Source: Eukaryota sp. TZLM1-RC (Eukaryota > Metamonada: BaSk clade). Taken from it: a stretch of 64,000 nt of DNA. The stretch covers positions 5,339,658-5,403,657 of the forward strand of contig JAUPSS010000004.1 in assembly GCA_040285825.1 (NCBI GenBank), written 5' to 3'. A program made the position numbers and the translations under genes. Of the stretch, positions 21,361-33,393 are shown in pieces (position 1 is the first letter of the stretch; every line of letters starts with the position of its first letter). The notes under the pieces are model-generated. The model saw only the letters and a list, made by a program, of their open reading frames with translations, was not told the origin of the DNA and did no database searches.

Positions 21361-22663
21361 GTGAAGAGCATTAGATTTTTGTAAATAATTTATAAATATA
21401 TAATTTTGAATTTTTAATTTTTAATAATCTTGGATTTAATTTGTATAAATATTGATTCAATTGTTCGCGTTCTTTTCAACATTTAGGCCTCGTTGCTTTC
21501 TTCATTTGTTAGCGGGAATGCTTCGGAATATACAAATTTTGAACAGAAATTGTGAAGTGTCAAGACTTTATTCTCTAAATTAAAAGTAATATTTGTGAAA
21601 CGTATAGTGCAAAATAACGATCAATAAGACGGAATCGATGGAAAAATCAGCACCAAGAAAAACAATACTGAATTATAATTGCTTCTTATCACCACCACAC
21701 CACAGTATTGCCCTCTATATTATAATTTCTAACAATATCGTTTCGATTGTATATTTGATGACTCATTATATAACACAGTCTTGTTGCTATAATATAATAT
21801 AACTCTATTTGATAAGACTAGAACGTCACTCATACACATCCCAGATTATAATAATAAGATTCATTGTGATAATCAATGCTGATTAAATTTGGACCTCAAA
21901 GGTAAAACTTTCTGTTTAAAGTTCCTATACTATGCTCATTCTGCGAAAGCTGACTGGTTTTGTTTAGTAATTGGAAGCAAGTTGCCAATAATTAATATTG
22001 AACATAAATTTTCCAAAATATAAATAAAGTAAGTAATTATTTTGTGAAAACCATGAAAGAAGCTGTTTGCTCTGCTATTCTTGCATTCAGTTTGAAAGGT
22101 TCGCAGATGCTGTATTTATCAATTTCAAAACAACTATCTGAAATGTTTTCTGGCATTCATGTCATGAATTGAAAGGAATATTTATTCACGTCATAACCAA
22201 GTGTTTACCTGAAGAAAAACCAAGAATCGTCCATCAGAATGTAAATGCCGATTACCCACTTCACTAATGAAGTTATTAATCAATGTAAGGTCACTCAGCT
22301 CTCCAAATTGTTGACCTACCAAGAAAATAAGTTGTCAAGGAATTGGTTGCTGCCTTGTTAGTGTAACCAGATAATAAGGTGTGTTTAAGCTGTCATCCAT
22401 TATAAGTACTTTCAACGAATTTTGTTCCATGTTTACCATTAAACGATGGGAACAAATGAAGTATTGATGAAAAGAGCAATGAAATGGGTGTTCAAGGACA
22501 TGCTGTGGTACTCAATTTCAGTGCGATTGGGAAGAACAGTAGAATCAAATGCAATAAACCTTACGTTTTCATGACAGCATGATCAGTAAGGTAAGAGATT
22601 CTCAACATCAAGATATCAAGATAAGTAGCCATATGAAGTTCATTTCACTAGCATTATCATACA
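21361..22663. other. Intergenic, nothing recognised
   Basis: AT-rich. A 40-bp stretch near 22245-22290 resembles the LRR region of the RCC1-LRR pseudogene (20870 area). No ORF with a domain. Confidence 0.4.
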
Positions 22664-24067
22664 ATGTTAGATTTCATCCAGCTATTTGCAAGGGAACAAC
22701 AAAGGTTGTGTCCACCCACAGCATATGACACTTCTACCGGTACATCCCGAGAGCTAGTCATTTATGAACCTCCTTCACAAATCACTGCTACGGAGGGCTT
22801 CTCAGCAATTCACATTAGCTCGACAAATGAGCTGACGTGTAATGCTCCCAATGTTTCCGTCCTCTCTACTAACCTTATTCAATACCTCTCTTCAACACCA
22901 TGTCCGAAACCAGTCGTATCTGCTTTTCTGAACTCTCCTGATGATTCCCTCGCCACTGAACTCATCTCCATTTCTCTTCCCTTACTATTTCTCTGTTATC
23001 CATCTCAATCCATACCTCCTCCCAACCTGCTCACTACTACTGCTTCTTATGACATTTGCGTGCATACTTCTCTGAATGAGGCCACCACTCCTGACTCTTT
23101 TGATTTCCGAGATTGCTACCAAGATGAAGACCTAAAAGCTAGATTGTTTTCTCTTTTAAAGAAAGCTGGTCCAAAGTTTTCTGAAATCAAGTCTTTTCTT
23201 GATGAGAACCACAACCAACCTGATTCTTTCATCTACAACTCTCTCCACGACCTTGTACATGCTCCTTCTTATACTCATCACGCCAATGTCACTCCCTCTC
23301 CTACCGATGGAAGGTCAGTATTCAGAGCCAAGGAGGCTTTATCTCTGCTATGGAGAACACACAAACATTTAAAACGAAGAAACCTGTTGGATGTTGGATG
23401 TTCTGAAGGTTCCATCACTGGTGCTTTGGGTCATATTTTGGAGCTTAGAGAGAATGAAGTGCATGGCTGTGATGTGCGAGATGTTGGGCTGAGCACAGGA
23501 TTTGTTTTTACTTTGATGACAGACCCAGACAAGCTTCCTTATAACGATAACGAGTTTAGCGTTGTCACGCTATCCATGATTTTACACCATGTTGAACATC
23601 CCAATACGCTTCTTGGAGAAGTATTTCGAGTTTTGAAGCCTGGTGGTGTTGTGATTGTACGAGAACACGATATGTATAGGTCAGAATTAAAGACTTTGTT
23701 TGACTTGCAGCATGGATTATATGACTTGGTGTGGTCATGTCCACAAGAAGACCCATTTTTTCTTAGTCATTTCAAGTCGTTCTATAGGTCAAAAATGGAA
23801 TGGAAAAGTATAATTGAAGGTATTGGATTGCGATTCATTACGTGTGACGGGCAAAAACTATCAAAAAAACAATCAGATCACGTGCGTCGTGGCTACACCA
23901 CTCCTTTCAATACTTTCTGTGCTTGTTCAATGATGTTTGAAAAGCCTGGAAGAGTGCCTTTGAGAGAAGATTTGAGAGAAAGTGATAGGTATCACCACCG
24001 AAATGATCATGAAGAACGGTACAGAAGAAGAGGAAATGATGGGTATCACTGCAAACGACGACGTTAA
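22664..24067 (+). CDS. Class I SAM-dependent methyltransferase
   Basis: 467 residues. The C-terminal half is a Rossmann-type methyltransferase: motif I LLDVGCSEGSITGALG (residues about 243-258), acidic HGCDVRD, DKLPYNDNEFSVVTLSMILHHVEHP (motif IV region, Methyltransf_11-like) and VLKPGGVVIVREHD. The N-terminal 200 residues are Ser/Thr/Pro-rich and then helical, with no known domain. The tail is Arg/His/Asp-rich and ends in a KRRR cluster, suggesting nuclear location or RNA binding (inference). The substrate cannot be read from the sequence. The ATG at 22664 is the first in frame. The stop is TAA. An uninterrupted ORF indicates a live gene. Confidence 0.8.
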   Translation: MLDFIQLFAREQQRLCPPTAYDTSTGTSRELVIYEPPSQITATEGFSAIHISSTNELTCNAPNVSVLSTNLIQYLSSTPCPKPVVSAFLNSPDDSLATELISISLPLLFLCYPSQSIPPPNLLTTTASYDICVHTSLNEATTPDSFDFRDCYQDEDLKARLFSLLKKAGPKFSEIKSFLDENHNQPDSFIYNSLHDLVHAPSYTHHANVTPSPTDGRSVFRAKEALSLLWRTHKHLKRRNLLDVGCSEGSITGALGHILELRENEVHGCDVRDVGLSTGFVFTLMTDPDKLPYNDNEFSVVTLSMILHHVEHPNTLLGEVFRVLKPGGVVIVREHDMYRSELKTLFDLQHGLYDLVWSCPQEDPFFLSHFKSFYRSKMEWKSIIEGIGLRFITCDGQKLSKKQSDHVRRGYTTPFNTFCACSMMFEKPGRVPLREDLRESDRYHHRNDHEERYRRRGNDGYHCKRRR

Positions 24068-25323
24068 TTCTTTCATTTTTCGTAGTAAATCAGTTTTTTA
24101 TTTAAATTTGGACTCAATTGTTTTTTTTGTTTAATTATGATTAATTTCTGTTTCAACAAATACTGTTACAATTTATGATTTTCTTATCACTTTGGTCAGA
24201 ACCTCTTGCTTGTACCAGCCTTTTGTTTTGTATCTGCTGGTTCCATCATCTTGTGTTTGCGAAAATGCTCATTTCAATTTTCAGCAATAATGTTGATACA
24301 TGTAATTATTGGTAGTAATCATAATTTGAAACTATGGCTTCAAATTAATTTTGAGCCTGAATTGTTTTACGACATGAGAAGTTAATTGTTCTTACAAATG
24401 TTGCTTCGAAATTATGACAATATCAAGTGATTCATTGCGAGTTTGTGAGTAATTGCTGGTAGTTATTCACTGTCTGTTTCCACTTTCATTTGGTAATTAG
24501 GATTATAAATCGAACTCTATTATCCTGTAATTTTTTTGTTAATCTGCAAAATATAACATTTTAAGCAACTTTAGTGAAGCCTGGAACAGAGAGACTAACT
24601 GAAAACGAATATTTCTAACAACAGAACAACTTATTTTTAAAGGACTTAAGTTGAATATTTTTTGAAGAGTCTCTATATAATATATTACATAGAGTCTCTC
24701 ATTTGGCTAGTAATCATCACTTAAAATTCTTGATACATTTTCTCGTTATATTAACTCCATTTTGAAATATTACAGAGTTTTATAATAAGCGAGTTGCTAT
24801 TCAAATGAATAGGGAAAACCTTCCATCATTCAATTGATAGGGTTTGAGTAGGTAAAAGCATTAGTTAAGGTTTTGGTTGAGTTTTAAAATGTGCCTGTTC
24901 CAGGAATAAATTTTTTTGAACTTTTGAAATATGAAGGCTACTTTGAGGTAAAGTTAAGTTGATGAGAATAAAAATACCTTGAAAATTTATTGTGTGAAAC
25001 ACATTGATCGAGGTTAGTGTAAAAACCGAACGAACATAACATTGTTTCAAGAAAAGCCAAAACAATAAGAAAAGCCAAAACAATAAGAAATGCCAAAAAA
25101 ACAAAAAATCAACCATATCAAAATGACTGAATGAGATGAGAAATGATCTATAAAGACGGAAAACCACAACACAATGCAAAAAACGACAAATACAAAAATT
25201 AATTAAATCAAAATTAATTATTCAATGCAAATTTCGAATTTAAGATTTTCAAATAGTAAAATTTCATAGAAATTGAACAGAAAAAGGACTTAAAAGCCCA
25301 TCAACTGACCATTAATTCCAAAG
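24068..25323. other. Intergenic, nothing recognised
   Basis: About 1.25 kb of AT-rich DNA between the 3' ends of two convergent genes. A 104-codon minus-strand ORF (24865-25179) is low-complexity Phe/Leu-rich, arising from a short repeat near 25050-25090, and is not credible as a gene. Confidence 0.5.
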
Positions 25324-26622
25324 TTAATCTAAATCTTCTTTAAATAATGAATCAAGCTTAACTTTTTTATCAATTTTTTCAATCCTCTTTTGAGTAGCTT
25401 TAAGTCTATAACCCTTCTCCCCATCAGCAACCTTAACTTTGCCACTTACCATACCTTCATCATCACCTACCTGAATCTCTCCACTCTCAGCAAATCCCAA
25501 TCTATTTCTTGCCATTCTAAGTTCTGTGGGTGCCATTCTTTTCTTGAATGCTCTCGTAGCTCGACCAGCTCTTCTGGTTCTTGGTTTTTTATTAGGAATT
25601 GGTAGTGGAGCTGGTGGAGGTAGTTGGGGAGGTGTAATCCAATCATTGACTTTGGATTCAATTTCTTTATAGAAATTCAATCCATAAGCACCACTGGAAT
25701 GTTCATCTCTTCCAAACAAATCCATTCTTATACACAGAGCAGCTCTTCCACTAACAACTCTCAGTGCTTTCATTCTAAACTCCATAGGCGCACTCTTGAC
25801 CAGCGGAGATTCTGCAATGACGCCTGCGTGCGGTAGTGATTGCCTTGTACTGGTTCCAATAGATGTTGTAAGTTTTTTACCAACTAACCGCAAGTCATTT
25901 GCAGAAATCTTGGCCAGGGAAGTTAAGCCACCCGCATGAGAGAGAAGATTGGCAGCTACTGTTGGAGATAGCAGCGACGATAGATTTGGTAAAAGTCTTG
26001 AACAATGTGATTGAATAAAGAGAATTAAAGTTTGTCTGGTAGAATTAATTGAAATAATCAAATTAGCAGCAGTGGTGACGTCATGCCACGTGGAATCCTC
26101 CAGACTATTTCTTATAGTTGAAGAAGATGTACGGAAAGCCAATATGGCAGAGCGGGGAACACCATTTATTAATAAGGGTGAATCTTTGTTATCAGTGTCA
26201 AAGTGATCAGGATGAAGAGGAGAGGAAGGTGATGGACCAAGGGATAGGGTGACCAGAGCAGCATGGAAGGGAAGAGGAAAGATTGAGGTAAGTTCAGGAA
26301 GAAGGGAATTGAAATTATCAGAAATAGAGCGTAATAACTTGAATGTATGATCTTCTAGGATTGACGAGTAATTAGCAGCTTGAGTGACCAATGTAGTAAC
26401 AGGGTCCAAGTCCACTGGACCAGAGTAAGAAGATGTAGTGGATGTAGGAGCAGAAACTTTTTCTAAAAGGGATTGAAATTGAGCTGAGTTGAGGAGAGTC
26501 GTAGCGTCAGTGTAGGAAAGAAGACCAAGAGAGTGTTGGGACGTGAGCTCATCTCCAGACATATCATTTCCAGACTGCTCATCTTCAAATGCTGAATCAA
26601 GTTCATCCAAGAGGTCTGACAT
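25324..26622 (-). CDS. PRP31: U4/U6 snRNP protein PRP31 (PRPF31)
   Basis: 432 residues, uninterrupted. PRP31 binds the U4 snRNA 5' stem-loop with the 15.5K protein and holds the tri-snRNP together. Visible parts are an acidic N-terminus, a NOSIC-like coiled-coil region (about 90-200), a Nop domain (LLSPTVAANLLSHAGGLTSL, ANDLRLVGKK, RQSLPHAGVIAESPLV, ALRVVSGRAALCIRMDLFGRD, about 225-330) and the PRP31 C-terminal signature (RAGRATRAFKKRMAPTELRM, NRLGFAESGE). It implies that this organism splices, although no intron is evident in the window. It is slightly shorter than animal PRPF31. The start ATG at 26622 fits the conserved MSL/MSD-type acidic start. Confidence 0.95.
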   Translation of the reverse strand: MSDLLDELDSAFEDEQSGNDMSGDELTSQHSLGLLSYTDATTLLNSAQFQSLLEKVSAPTSTTSSYSGPVDLDPVTTLVTQAANYSSILEDHTFKLLRSISDNFNSLLPELTSIFPLPFHAALVTLSLGPSPSSPLHPDHFDTDNKDSPLLINGVPRSAILAFRTSSSTIRNSLEDSTWHDVTTAANLIISINSTRQTLILFIQSHCSRLLPNLSSLLSPTVAANLLSHAGGLTSLAKISANDLRLVGKKLTTSIGTSTRQSLPHAGVIAESPLVKSAPMEFRMKALRVVSGRAALCIRMDLFGRDEHSSGAYGLNFYKEIESKVNDWITPPQLPPPAPLPIPNKKPRTRRAGRATRAFKKRMAPTELRMARNRLGFAESGEIQVGDDEGMVSGKVKVADGEKGYRLKATQKRIEKIDKKVKLDSLFKEDLD

Positions 26623-26746
26623 GGGCTAATAGCACAAGAATGTTAGAGAAATTGAACTTGTACAGTTGATAAAATAAACTCCCATTTAATGAAATGAAAT
26701 CCATTAGCCCTAGTAATTCTTCCATTCTTGCTGCAAAAAATATAAA

Positions 26747-27070
26747 ATTATTAACCATGCGAAACCCATTTCCTCAGTTAATGAAAATTCTCATGCCCAA
26801 TATAATTTATGTCCCATTGGTTTTTCTTTGCTTGGATCTCTCGTTAAGGCTGCTATGGCTTTCCTTGAGGATTTTGTTGTAGTTGTAAAGGAAAGAACGG
26901 GAAGAATTTTCGATCGTGTTTACTAGCAAAACATTATTGTATCTTCTATTTTTAAGGGAGTGGTGAAATTAATTTCTGATTCACTCTCTTCCTTTAGGAA
27001 ATTTCCTGAAGCTATAGCAATTAATTGTTTTGATGTAGGGGATGCAGATTTTGAGGATGTGGAGTTTTAG
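26747..27070 (+). mobile_element. RLE retrotransposon relic (R8)
   Basis: Very similar to R7 (from about 17990 to 18313): CCCAATATAATTTATGTCC, VVKERTGRIF, DVGDADFEDVEF. It has an in-frame TAG where R7 has TGG, and other substitutions. It is truncated at its 5' side and lies directly upstream of PRP31, head to head. Confidence 0.8.
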
Positions 27071-27129
27071 TTGTGTATTTCATGTTTTAATATTCCTGAT
27101 TAAATGAATAAACTAAAATTTTGTTTCAA

Positions 27130-27430
27130 AAAATGAAACGAAATTCATTGATCCTCTTCAAAATCTTCTGTTTTCTATTTCGCTAAGGCCTCTCTAATTC
27201 GATCGAAAAACCGAGGCAAGATCCTGAGGAGAAGAACAAATCAGGAGGAGGTCAATTTTGATGAATAATTCTATGAAACATAAAGTTGCTTCTCTGACAA
27301 TCGTTAAGTCACCCATAAGAACAACATCATCCATCTAAGCAATCATTTTTAAGGAAGGAAACATCTCTTGAATTTATAATAAAATTGGATGAATAACCAG
27401 ACAACACAAACAAAATTCAAATTATTTAAA
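27130..27430 (-). mobile_element. RLE retrotransposon relic with RT active-site region (R11)
   Basis: The minus strand reads, from the right, an RT palm fragment (MIA then stop then MDDVVLMGDL, corresponding to AYNDDVVLIGD in R10). An internal deletion then joins it to the C-terminal LPRFFDRIREALAK. The gap shows loss of thumb, knuckle and endonuclease. Confidence 0.65.
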
Positions 27431-27603
27431 ATTTAATATGATTTGATTGAACAACAACACTCAGTAGAATCACATTAGAACTAATGGGACTAAATTCAAT
27501 GAACCAAGTTTTCTAATACAAAATCTTGATCTGCTTGTCTTCTTGCAGTTGCTTCTCATATTTGATGAAAGATCCATGCTGATCTGTATGGAGAAATGAA
27601 TTC

Positions 27604-27846
27604 ATGAGTGTCACAATAAAACATCCATACATGTCTCCCTTAGATTTTTTTGTTGAAATTGTGGAGCAGCACACAAAACAAGATTTTGACAAGACGTTTT
27701 CGGAGAACAGAATAATACCACTAATTTTTGAAGGCTTTGTCCACTTGTTATCTTCTGCATTGTTATTTTTTGATCAGTTTTTTGAAAGAAAAACGTCCTG
27801 TCAATTCTTTTTGGCTGATTTGGGGTATGAAGATATAGAATCCTAA
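27604..27846 (+). mobile_element. RLE retrotransposon C-terminal relic (R9)
   Basis: 80 codons: DFFVEIVEQHTKQDFDKTFSENRI, FFERKTSCQFFLADLGYEDIES. It matches the end of copy R12 (KKTSSQFFFADLGYEDIEF). The 5' part is missing. Confidence 0.75.
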
Positions 27847-27929
27847 CTTTGTTGATTAGTTGTTCATTGGAACATATAATTTTTGTTAAATTTACACACT
27901 TGACAAAATAAAAACATAGCTAATGGGAC

Positions 27930-29700
27930 GAAATTCATTGAACCCTCTACAAAATCTTGAATGCTTGCTGTCTACCTAAAGCTTCTCTAATTCAATTGAA
28001 AAACCGAGGTAATCTATCAATAATGGTAAAATGAATTCGAGAGTGTTATAACAGATATCAAATCTCTTCATTGTTTTTGTTCCTGAACCATTTTTTGGAA
28101 ATTATACAAAAACAGTTTCCTTTTGCTACTGATAGTCTTCCATTTATAGAAAACGGGAAAGCAACAAAAAAGTGGTATACATTACCTCTATCATCAGAAC
28201 CAAAATTATTCAGAGAAAGTGTTTCCTTCAACAGATGCTCCTTGATACATGATATTCTTGCAGTTTGTTCCATATTGATAACAGTTTCTCTAACTGCATC
28301 ATGTAATGAAGAAGTTATCAATTTAGAACAATTAAGAGCATGATGCAAAGTGAGCTGTGGTGAATTCGAACAAATACATTTTTCTTTTGATAATGATTGA
28401 TCAATGGGGATATTCAAATATGATTTCATTTCAAAGTGCTTCATTCGTGGCACACAATCCAAATCTTCGTGGTACAATGGTTACAAAAAGTGAAGAATCT
28501 CACGACTTGTTTTCACAAACACCCTTTTCCAATAACAATGAGTGAAGATCTTGATTTAAAACAGCCGAGCTGCATATATTACTTTAAAGATCATTTTCAT
28601 ACATTCCAGTCAATCGTTTCTGTAATGTTCGAAGAGTGTATTTTAAATTTAAAAGATTCTTTTCTGGAATATTGCCATTGAATGATTTCGGAATGCATCG
28701 ACTCCATTTTTCTACATCAATTTTTGATATTTCTTCATTTAATGCAAAAACAGTGGAACTTTGCGTTGTCATCAATAAATCTTCTCAATCTACAAATCTG
28801 TCGGAAAACTCAAAGATTGCAATTCTGCATCCACCAACAAAAGCACCCGAAGTAAGAATAAAAGCCTTCGTCCAACCTAAACCGCCATAATGTAGACTAA
28901 GATAAGCATGGTCTGGAATTCTGTTCATTTTACATCCCAGTAATTGTGACAAAACTTTTGCACGTGACTCATCAAACTTCTGGGCCAGAGCCCTAGTGAC
29001 AAAAGGATTTGTAGATCAAAACATATGGTTGAAGTTGGAAGTAAGACATAGTCTTATAATGGTAAATTTGATATGTTTTTGTATATCTGATTTCATCATT
29101 TGGTCAATTTTTTCAGTAACTGAGTTCAACTTTTCAAACAATTCTTTGGTAATTTCACCATTATTTCCAAAACCAACCCAAATATCGAATAACTTTTAAT
29201 TGAATATAATTTAACTTGAATTTCAATACCATCAACTATTGTAGAAACTGAAAAATTCGAAAGTATAACACATTTCAGTAAATTAAGTTGAAGGCCAATT
29301 TTGTTAAATAATTCTTTGAAGCATACAGTTGCTTCTTTCACAATCTTTAAGTCACCTATAAGAACAACGTCATCATTATAGGCAATCATTTTTAGCGAAG
29401 GAAACATCTCTTGAATTTGCAATATAATAGGATATTTGCAATAGGATGTATGGCCAAACAAAACAAAAGAAGTCCTAAAAGATCTTCTTGCTTTACACCA
29501 CTTGATTATTTCAAAATGGAATCAGGAAAATGTAAATTAGAATTTGCGCTATAAGTTGTTAGAAAATAGGGCATTAATTCTGGCAAATATTGAAACAATG
29601 AACTCTGCAACAACTAATTGAATTGAATACATTGATCAAATCCAACGACATACAAACATTGGGTTCATTTTGATGAAATAATACATCTGTAGCAAATATT
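27930..29700 (-). mobile_element. RLE retrotransposon with RT, internally deleted (R10)
   Basis: Read leftwards: degenerate palm (about 29700-29520), VKQEDLLGLLLF (about 29490), AYNDDVVLIGD (YxDD box as YNDD, about 29380), thumb/linker, LKYTLRTLQKRLTGMYENDL (about 28600), knuckle CICSNSPQLTLHHALNC, SSLHDAVRETVINM, then RGNV and an internal deletion, and LPRFF-type end (about 27980). Many frame changes. It is the same subfamily as R4 and R2. Confidence 0.75.
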
Positions 29701-29766
29701 TTTTTTCAATTTTTTTTATTTTTAATTAATTTTTATTACAATAAAAAAACAAACTATACGACAAGG

Positions 29767-32150
29767 TTAAAATTCTATGTCTTCATAACCCAAATCAGCA
29801 AAGAAGAATTGACTGGAGGTTTTTTTTTCATAAACGCGTCCAAGAGATAACAAAGCTGAAGATGATAAGAGAACAACACTTTTGAAAATTGAAAATACAA
29901 TTCTGTTTTGCCAAAAACTCTTGTCAAAAACTCTTCCAGTACGTTGTTTCACAATTTCAACAAAATCATCCAGAAAAGACAAAGCAAGAGGTCCAAGCAT
30001 GCCATGAAGGGAAACTGCAAATGGACAGAGGACATAATGAGTATGCGATTCTGCATTCAAGGATAACAATTTTGCTTTGTATTTGTCAATTTTGGCTTTT
30101 TCGGAAACAGTTAAGGGGTCCTTATATTTTGATTGAGCCATTGGAATAAAAGAATCATTACATACATCAGTGGATCTCACATCTGTAATAATGGTAGTAC
30201 CTTCAAGACCTTCAAGCATTAAATCACCTCTATTTCGACCAAACGAATTCAAAGTATCTTCATCAACCAATAATGGTTCTAAATAGGAAAGTTAAATCGG
30301 AAAGTAATAAAATGTTTACAATTGAATAAATGATTTGGACAAATTTTTGATCCACATTTACAAATCAAATTATGGGGCACGTTATCACGCCAAAAAAACA
30401 ACGAAGGCGCATTGTACAAGAAAATTCGGTATCATTTAAAAGAAGACCATAAATTTGAGGAATCTGAATAATTAAACACGAAGAGGAACTGTTTTGGGCA
30501 CCTAACAAAAAATTTGCAAAAGCGGGATTATATTTTTTGGCCGAGTCAAGACGAACATTAAAATCCAAGCCTTCAAAAATTATTGTTAACTTATTGCAAT
30601 TTCTAAACACAATACCTCAAATTAACTAGTGTTCTAGATGGTATTTCCTGTACGTTGTCGCGAAAACATTCACTCCAAATTTCGGAGGGCAAACAATGAA
30701 GAGCATTTTGCAGGTCACTAAAAAAATTATTGCTTGTAAAATTCAATAAATTAATATCATTGGGAAAACAGTTGCAAAATTCAAAAACAAAATTTTTCCC
30801 TCCACCACAAAAAGCAGCCTGACAGATAATAGACGATTTAGTGAAATTAATTCCACCAAAATTAGATGATGAAAATACATGACTTCGAATTAGATCAGGA
30901 TTGACATAAATCAAAGATTCAAAAAATTTTGTTCTCAAATGATTAAATGAGCGGCAAAGCTCACGTGAAATATCAAGAGATGTTGTTCTTAAAATGGGAG
31001 TAATTTCACCAGAGTAGCAAACTTTTAAGATAAAAAACTTAATATGTTTCTCAATTTCAAATGACGAAATTGTGTCAAGTTCAGAACCCAATTTCATCAA
31101 AAGATTATTCAATTCTTCAGTAATTTTTGGAACATTTCCAAGTCAGCATCCTAGGAAACGAAAAGCATCTGAGGAATAGTTGAGAAGAGAAACTTCAACA
31201 CCATCAATGGTTAATCTATCTTTAACTTTTCCTATGAGGAAACATTTGTCGGCATTAAGCAAAAAACCAATATCTCTGTAAAACAGTGAGGCTTCAGAAG
31301 CAATTTCATTTAAAACGTTTAATGGACCAATAATTGAGATATCATCCATATATCCTACTATCTTCAACATCGGATAGCGATTACTGAAATGAATCACAGA
31401 CTTGTGAATTGCTAAACAAAAGAGTAATGGCCCAAGAGGATCACCTTGCTTAACTTCTGAAAGACGAAAATAAAGTATAAGATTCATAAATTTGTTCACT
31501 GGCTTCACCATAAAATAAATTAAAATAGCTGGATAATTCTGGAAATTCTTTTTGGATGACTTCGTAAACTGCACTTCGATGTACAGAATTGAAAGCATTC
31601 TTAAAATCTAAATTGAAAATATAATTCTGATCATTAGAATTAAAAAATAAATCAGAAGTCAATCCAGCAACTGATGCACCATCAATTGTTTTAATTCCAG
31701 ATTGAAAAGGTGCTAAAAATTTTGCATCCTTGGAAGCAACACGATTAAACACAATTGAAGCAAGAAGACGAGTAATTGATTCGCCAATGGCAAATGGACG
31801 AATTCCATCTGGTTTCTTACCATTTCCAGGTTTTACCAAGGCAATCAATCGAGCAGCTAGTAATTCAGTCGGGGAAATGGAATTAAGACAAACTACATTT
31901 TGAAAATATTCAGCAAGATCGTCACATATTTCTGGAGCTTTCCTGCAAGCGGATTTCAAAATATCAAATGAAATACCAGATGGACCTGCTGCTTTACCTT
32001 TGGGAAGATGGTTGATCGCAGTTTGTAGCAAATATCGCTGAAGAAACTCAATCAGTGGTATTAATTCCATACTCAAAGGGCAACAAAATATTTTTTGCTT
32101 TTTCATTGAATCTATTTAAGCAACAAGCAGAAAAAATATTGTGTAAACAT
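29767..32150 (-). mobile_element. Most complete RLE-type non-LTR retrotransposon (R12)
   Basis: It contains RT motifs in order: KGKAAGPSGISFDILK (about 32000), ARLIALVKPGNGKKPDGIRPFAIGE, FNLDFKNAFNSV (motif A Asp), then after one frame change near 31470 VKQGDPLGPLLF and GYMDDISIIG (YxDD intact, about 31345). A thumb (30603-31112), a degenerate CCHC region, and the restriction-like endonuclease domain RGDLMLEGLEG...ITDVRSTD...KAKIDKYKAKL (29767-30270) follow. No apurinic endonuclease domain is visible. That argues for the R2/CRE-like (early-branching) group; inference. It is 5' truncated near 32150 and ends in a T-rich (A-tail) stretch at 29700-29760. Frame changes make it inactive. Confidence 0.85.
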
Positions 32151-32991
32151 TCAGAGACCGCAATTGGATGAACATCCATTGTTGAATTCTTTATCCATGC
32201 GCATCATTTACTACAAGCAAACTGTAGAAACCAGAATTGAACAACCTGGGGGCCCGCTACCACAAGGCCCTTATAGTTCATCAAGCAATCGTTTTCCTGC
32301 TGCCCGTCGTCATTCAAGTTGTAAACATCACAATAAAGTAATGAGATAGTAAATTAATGTTTCAATTTGATTTGCTTTATTTTAACTTACAGCCATCCGA
32401 CTGAGTTGACTCATAGTAATTTTACATAAAAACAACGTCTTTTATTGAAAACGGGAGTTTTTCACCAATACAAATAATAATACAAGTTAATATGTGGCAT
32501 TTGCACGTTCATCATTTTCATCTTCTTTCTGGATGATTCTAACACCACAAATTTTGTCATTACTGAAATCAAATCAGTGGCCTTCAGCCTGTGGTTTTCT
32601 AGCTCAGCACTTATTTCAACGGTGAATTATTCATGTAGATACAATGTATTATATATCAAACAACCAATATTTAAAAGTTTTCAGTATTTTTCCGCTACAA
32701 TAACATCGCTTCCTGTAGAATAATGTACATAAACAAAAAGATAATCAATTCAATCCTATTATTGTTCCATTGTTACTACGGTTCTGAAAAACAGTTATTT
32801 TCCACAATATTTATTCTTTTTTCACAATAACAGCAAAATTTTGACGAGGCCATAAAACTGATATTGAAGAAAATCTTTATTAAGTTATTGCGATACAGAT
32901 AATTTTACCAGACAATTTATGTTGAAAATTCATAGAAAATACTATAATTTGATTAACAACAAGGAAAAACAATCGTTCAATAGAGAGGGCC
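32151..32991. other. Intergenic, nothing recognised
   Basis: AT-rich DNA. A 61-codon ORF at 32164-32349 has no domain. Confidence 0.45.
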
Positions 32992-33393
32992 TCATAAATG
33001 ACTCTTCAACTCATTGGCCCACTCAGCCATCTCTTCAACAGTCATTTGCTTCCTTTCCACATCAGGAACAATAGTTGAATCGATACTTGCTATAACATGA
33101 ATATGTACGGCAGGAACTGTCTGGCCAGCATGCTTACCATCCTGAAGGCAAAACTGTATAGACTTTGTTTCGATCTGCTTGGAGATGGCGGATCCAGCGG
33201 CACGAGCACATTGCCACAGATCTGTAACCTCATCTGAACTGAGATCTACAAATCTGGTTTTGTTTGATTTGGGTATTACAAGGGTATGGTAAGGAGCAAA
33301 AGGTTTGTAACTGAATGTAACATAAGAAAGTTCTGTTTCGATATACACCGCTGATTTGGATATCGAGTATGTGCCAAAAGGTAGTTTTTCCAT
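32992..33393 (-). CDS. HIT-family hydrolase (Fhit-like)
   Basis: 133 residues from the ATG at 33391-33393. The in-frame extension upstream is Fanzor relic, and the family normally starts near FGxxxIxxSxVF. Motifs: FGTYSISKSAVYIETELSYVTFSYKPFAPYHTLVIPK, then QDGKHAGQTVPAVHIHVIAS. Fhit has H-x-H-x-H. Here the first His is Ala, while the middle (nucleophile) and third His remain. Fhit-type enzymes cleave dinucleoside polyphosphates such as Ap3A or Ap4A. The stop is TGA at 32992-32994. The gene is uninterrupted. Its start codon forms the last bases of the hairpin that ends the Fanzor relic upstream. Confidence 0.85.
   Translation of the reverse strand: MEKLPFGTYSISKSAVYIETELSYVTFSYKPFAPYHTLVIPKSNKTRFVDLSSDEVTDLWQCARAAGSAISKQIETKSIQFCLQDGKHAGQTVPAVHIHVIASIDSTIVPDVERKQMTVEEMAEWANELKSHL

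Noticed and set aside
24865-25179. Phe/Leu-rich membrane protein ORF
   Set aside because: Low-complexity reading of a short AAAACAATAAGAAAAGCC repeat; no start context or domain.
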